DNA of 8,259 bases from Chloroflexota bacterium (GTDB lineage Bacteria > Chloroflexota > UBA5177 > JANWHV01). Under the pieces are notes generated by a model that was not told where the DNA came from, made no database searches, and saw nothing but the letters and a program-made list of their open reading frames with translations. This document shows positions 7,061-8,259 of this stretch, in pieces (position 1 is the stretch's first letter; each line of letters opens with the position of its first letter). The position numbers and the translations under genes are program-made. The DNA lies in contig JANWHO010000241.1 in NCBI GenBank assembly GCA_025450375.1, positions 1-8,259 on the forward strand, given 5' to 3'.

Positions 7061-8259
7061 CTACTGTGAGCTGATAGCGCTATCCATGTCGCTCGCGGCC
7101 TTGTTAGCGGCCTTTTGCGCGTCCATGCCAGTGAAAATGTTCTGCACCATGGTCTGCTCAATGGTGGAGATTTGCGGGTAAATAGGGGAGAGATCGCGTG
7201 GTAGGGCGCTCGTCAGGGTTTGCAGCAAGACCGGGGCGCCGGTCCGCTTCGTGTGGAGGAACACGTTCGCGGCGTCCACTCGGGCCGGCGCGATGGCGTT
7301 GACCGCGATCTGCGGCGCCTTCTCGCCGAGATACTGAACCAGCTTCCAGGCCGCGTCGGGATGGGGAGTTTGCTTGAAGATCACCATGTTCCAACCGCCG
7401 AGCGTACCGCGGAACGACTTGCCGGCCGGCACGGGCGGCACAGCCACTCCCCAGTGCAGCTTGCTACCGCCCTGGCTGGTATAGGTGTCCTGCTGCCAGG
7501 AGCCATCGAGGGTCATTGCAACCTTGCCGGCGGTAAACAAGCTGGCGGCATCAGCCTCGGCGCGGTTGACCGTACCGGCCGGAGAGATCGCCGCCAGGCT
7601 CTGATAGAATTTGATCGCCTGCACCGCGGCCGGGCTGTTGATCACGGCCTTCGAGCCAGCGGCGTTGAGTACGTGCCCACCGTTGGAAAAGATGAACGAG
7701 TCGATGGACACGATAGTGTCCTCGCCCTGATGGCCCAGGAGAGCCAGACCATACTGGGTGGGCGCGTGGGTCAGCTTCTTCCCATCCGTCAGCATCTCCG
7801 CCCAGGTGCGCGGAGCATGGGCAATGCCGGCCTTGGCGAACATGTCCTTGTTATAGTAGAGTTGCTCCCACACGTCGTTGCTCTGCGGCACCGCCCACAC
7901 CTTGCCCTGATAGGTAACGGATGCCCACGCACCCTTAAAAAAGGCGGAGGGCTTCACCACGCTGGACTTGGCGATATAGGGGTCGAGAGGAATGATGTTG
8001 CCGGAGGCGGCGAATTCTGGGGTCCAGATCTGATCAAGCGCGGCGATATCGGGCGCCTGGCCACCCTTCACCGCGGTTAAGAGCTTATCACGGTACACCG
8101 GATAGGGGAACACGGTCGTCTTCACGACAATGCCCGGATTCTGCTGCTCGAAGATCCTGATCGATGCGTCGGTAGCCGCGAGGATGTCCTTTGCCGATTG
8201 CTGGTACGTCCAGTAGGTCACGACGGTCGTGGCGGCGCGCGTCGGTTGTACGCCCGACA
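7061..8259 (-). CDS. ABC transporter solute-binding protein, family 1 (5' end off window)
   Basis: The frame is open from the TAG at 7061 through the right edge, so the start lies outside. A GTG at 8221 is internal: the frame continues upstream as SGVQPTRAATTVV, which looks like the linker after a signal peptide or lipobox. About 398 residues are visible. TYWTYQQSAKD is the first strand and helix of the mature protein, followed by FEQQNPGIVVK, APDIAALDQIW, YQGKVWAVPQSNDVWEQLYYNK, a RTWAEML segment, LFTAGKVAMTLDGSW and LGGWNMVIF, all in the usual family-1 order. It would capture solute outside the membrane and deliver it to the two permeases encoded next. It has no cysteine and about two dozen lysines, consistent with an exported protein. 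Sugar-type family membership is clear; the ligand is not. Confidence 0.93.
   Translation of the reverse strand, partial: SGVQPTRAATTVVTYWTYQQSAKDILAATDASIRIFEQQNPGIVVKTTVFPYPVYRDKLLTAVKGGQAPDIAALDQIWTPEFAASGNIIPLDPYIAKSSVVKPSAFFKGAWASVTYQGKVWAVPQSNDVWEQLYYNKDMFAKAGIAHAPRTWAEMLTDGKKLTHAPTQYGLALLGHQGEDTIVSIDSFIFSNGGHVLNAAGSKAVINSPAAVQAIKFYQSLAAISPAGTVNRAEADAASLFTAGKVAMTLDGSWQQDTYTSQGGSKLHWGVAVPPVPAGKSFRGTLGGWNMVIFKQTPHPDAAWKLVQYLGEKAPQIAVNAIAPARVDAANVFLHTKRTGAPVLLQTLTSALPRDLSPIYPQISTIEQTMVQNIFTGMDAQKAANKAASDMDSAISSQ

Noticed and set aside
6025..7074. 349-residue open frame on the plus strand
   Set aside because: It lies wholly antisense to the MalF-like permease and neighbouring sequence. Its composition (Gln, Arg, Gly, Asp, His rich, no hydrophobic core) is that of a reverse-complement shadow in GC-rich DNA.
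6979..7161. N-terminal extension of the first permease to an ATG at 7161
   Set aside because: It would overlap the binding-protein gene, encodes a basic non-family peptide and lacks a ribosome binding site, whereas 6978 has a strong one.
7220..8080. 286-residue open frame on the plus strand
   Set aside because: Antisense to the well-supported solute-binding protein. No recognisable motif, and composition typical of a shadow frame.
8219..8221. GTG as the start of the right-hand binding protein
   Set aside because: The frame stays open to the window edge with linker-like residues, and starting here would remove any export signal from a protein that heads an importer operon.
1..8259. Search for tRNA or rRNA genes, CRISPR repeats, insertion sequences or phage genes
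   Set aside because: No regularly spaced repeats, transposase motifs, terminal inverted repeats or tRNA-like cloverleafs were seen. Coding sequence fills nearly the whole window.

Overview
The window is a single-strand, high-GC bacterial catabolic gene cluster. All eight genes run on the minus strand, so transcription goes from the right edge to the left. Intergenic gaps are short (1 to 82 bases) and two gene pairs overlap, which is what an operon looks like. The bacterial character is clear from Shine-Dalgarno sites and ABC importer genes. The lineage is not: gene content suggests a GC-rich soil or thermophilic group such as Actinomycetota, Chloroflexota (Thermomicrobia-like) or Alphaproteobacteria, and I cannot choose between them by eye.

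Layout in transcription order. (1) 8259-7061: family-1 extracellular solute-binding protein, cut by the right edge within its N-terminal export region. (2) 6978-6046 and 6049-5198: a MalF/MalG-type pair of inner-membrane permeases, start and stop overlapping. Two adjacent GC-rich hairpins lie between the binding protein and the first permease. (3) 5191-4433: classical SDR dehydrogenase with NAD-type features. (4) 4416-3214: M24 (creatinase/prolidase fold) hydrolase. (5) 3182-1995: family III (CaiB/BaiF) CoA-transferase. (6) 1995-1216: enoyl-CoA hydratase with both catalytic glutamates. (7) 1147 to the left edge: a second solute-binding-protein-like gene, open through all 382 visible codons, starting directly in the mature fold with no signal peptide.

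Working model (inference): an organic acid, or a conjugate containing one, is imported by the ABC system and processed by the M24 hydrolase and the SDR. It is then activated to a CoA thioester by CoA transfer and hydrated by the crotonase. The substrate cannot be read from the sequence. No ATP-binding subunit is present in the window. The most unusual item is gene 7: a lysine-free, cysteine-containing, apparently cytoplasmic relative of periplasmic binding proteins, sitting beside CoA-thioester enzymes rather than beside transporter genes.
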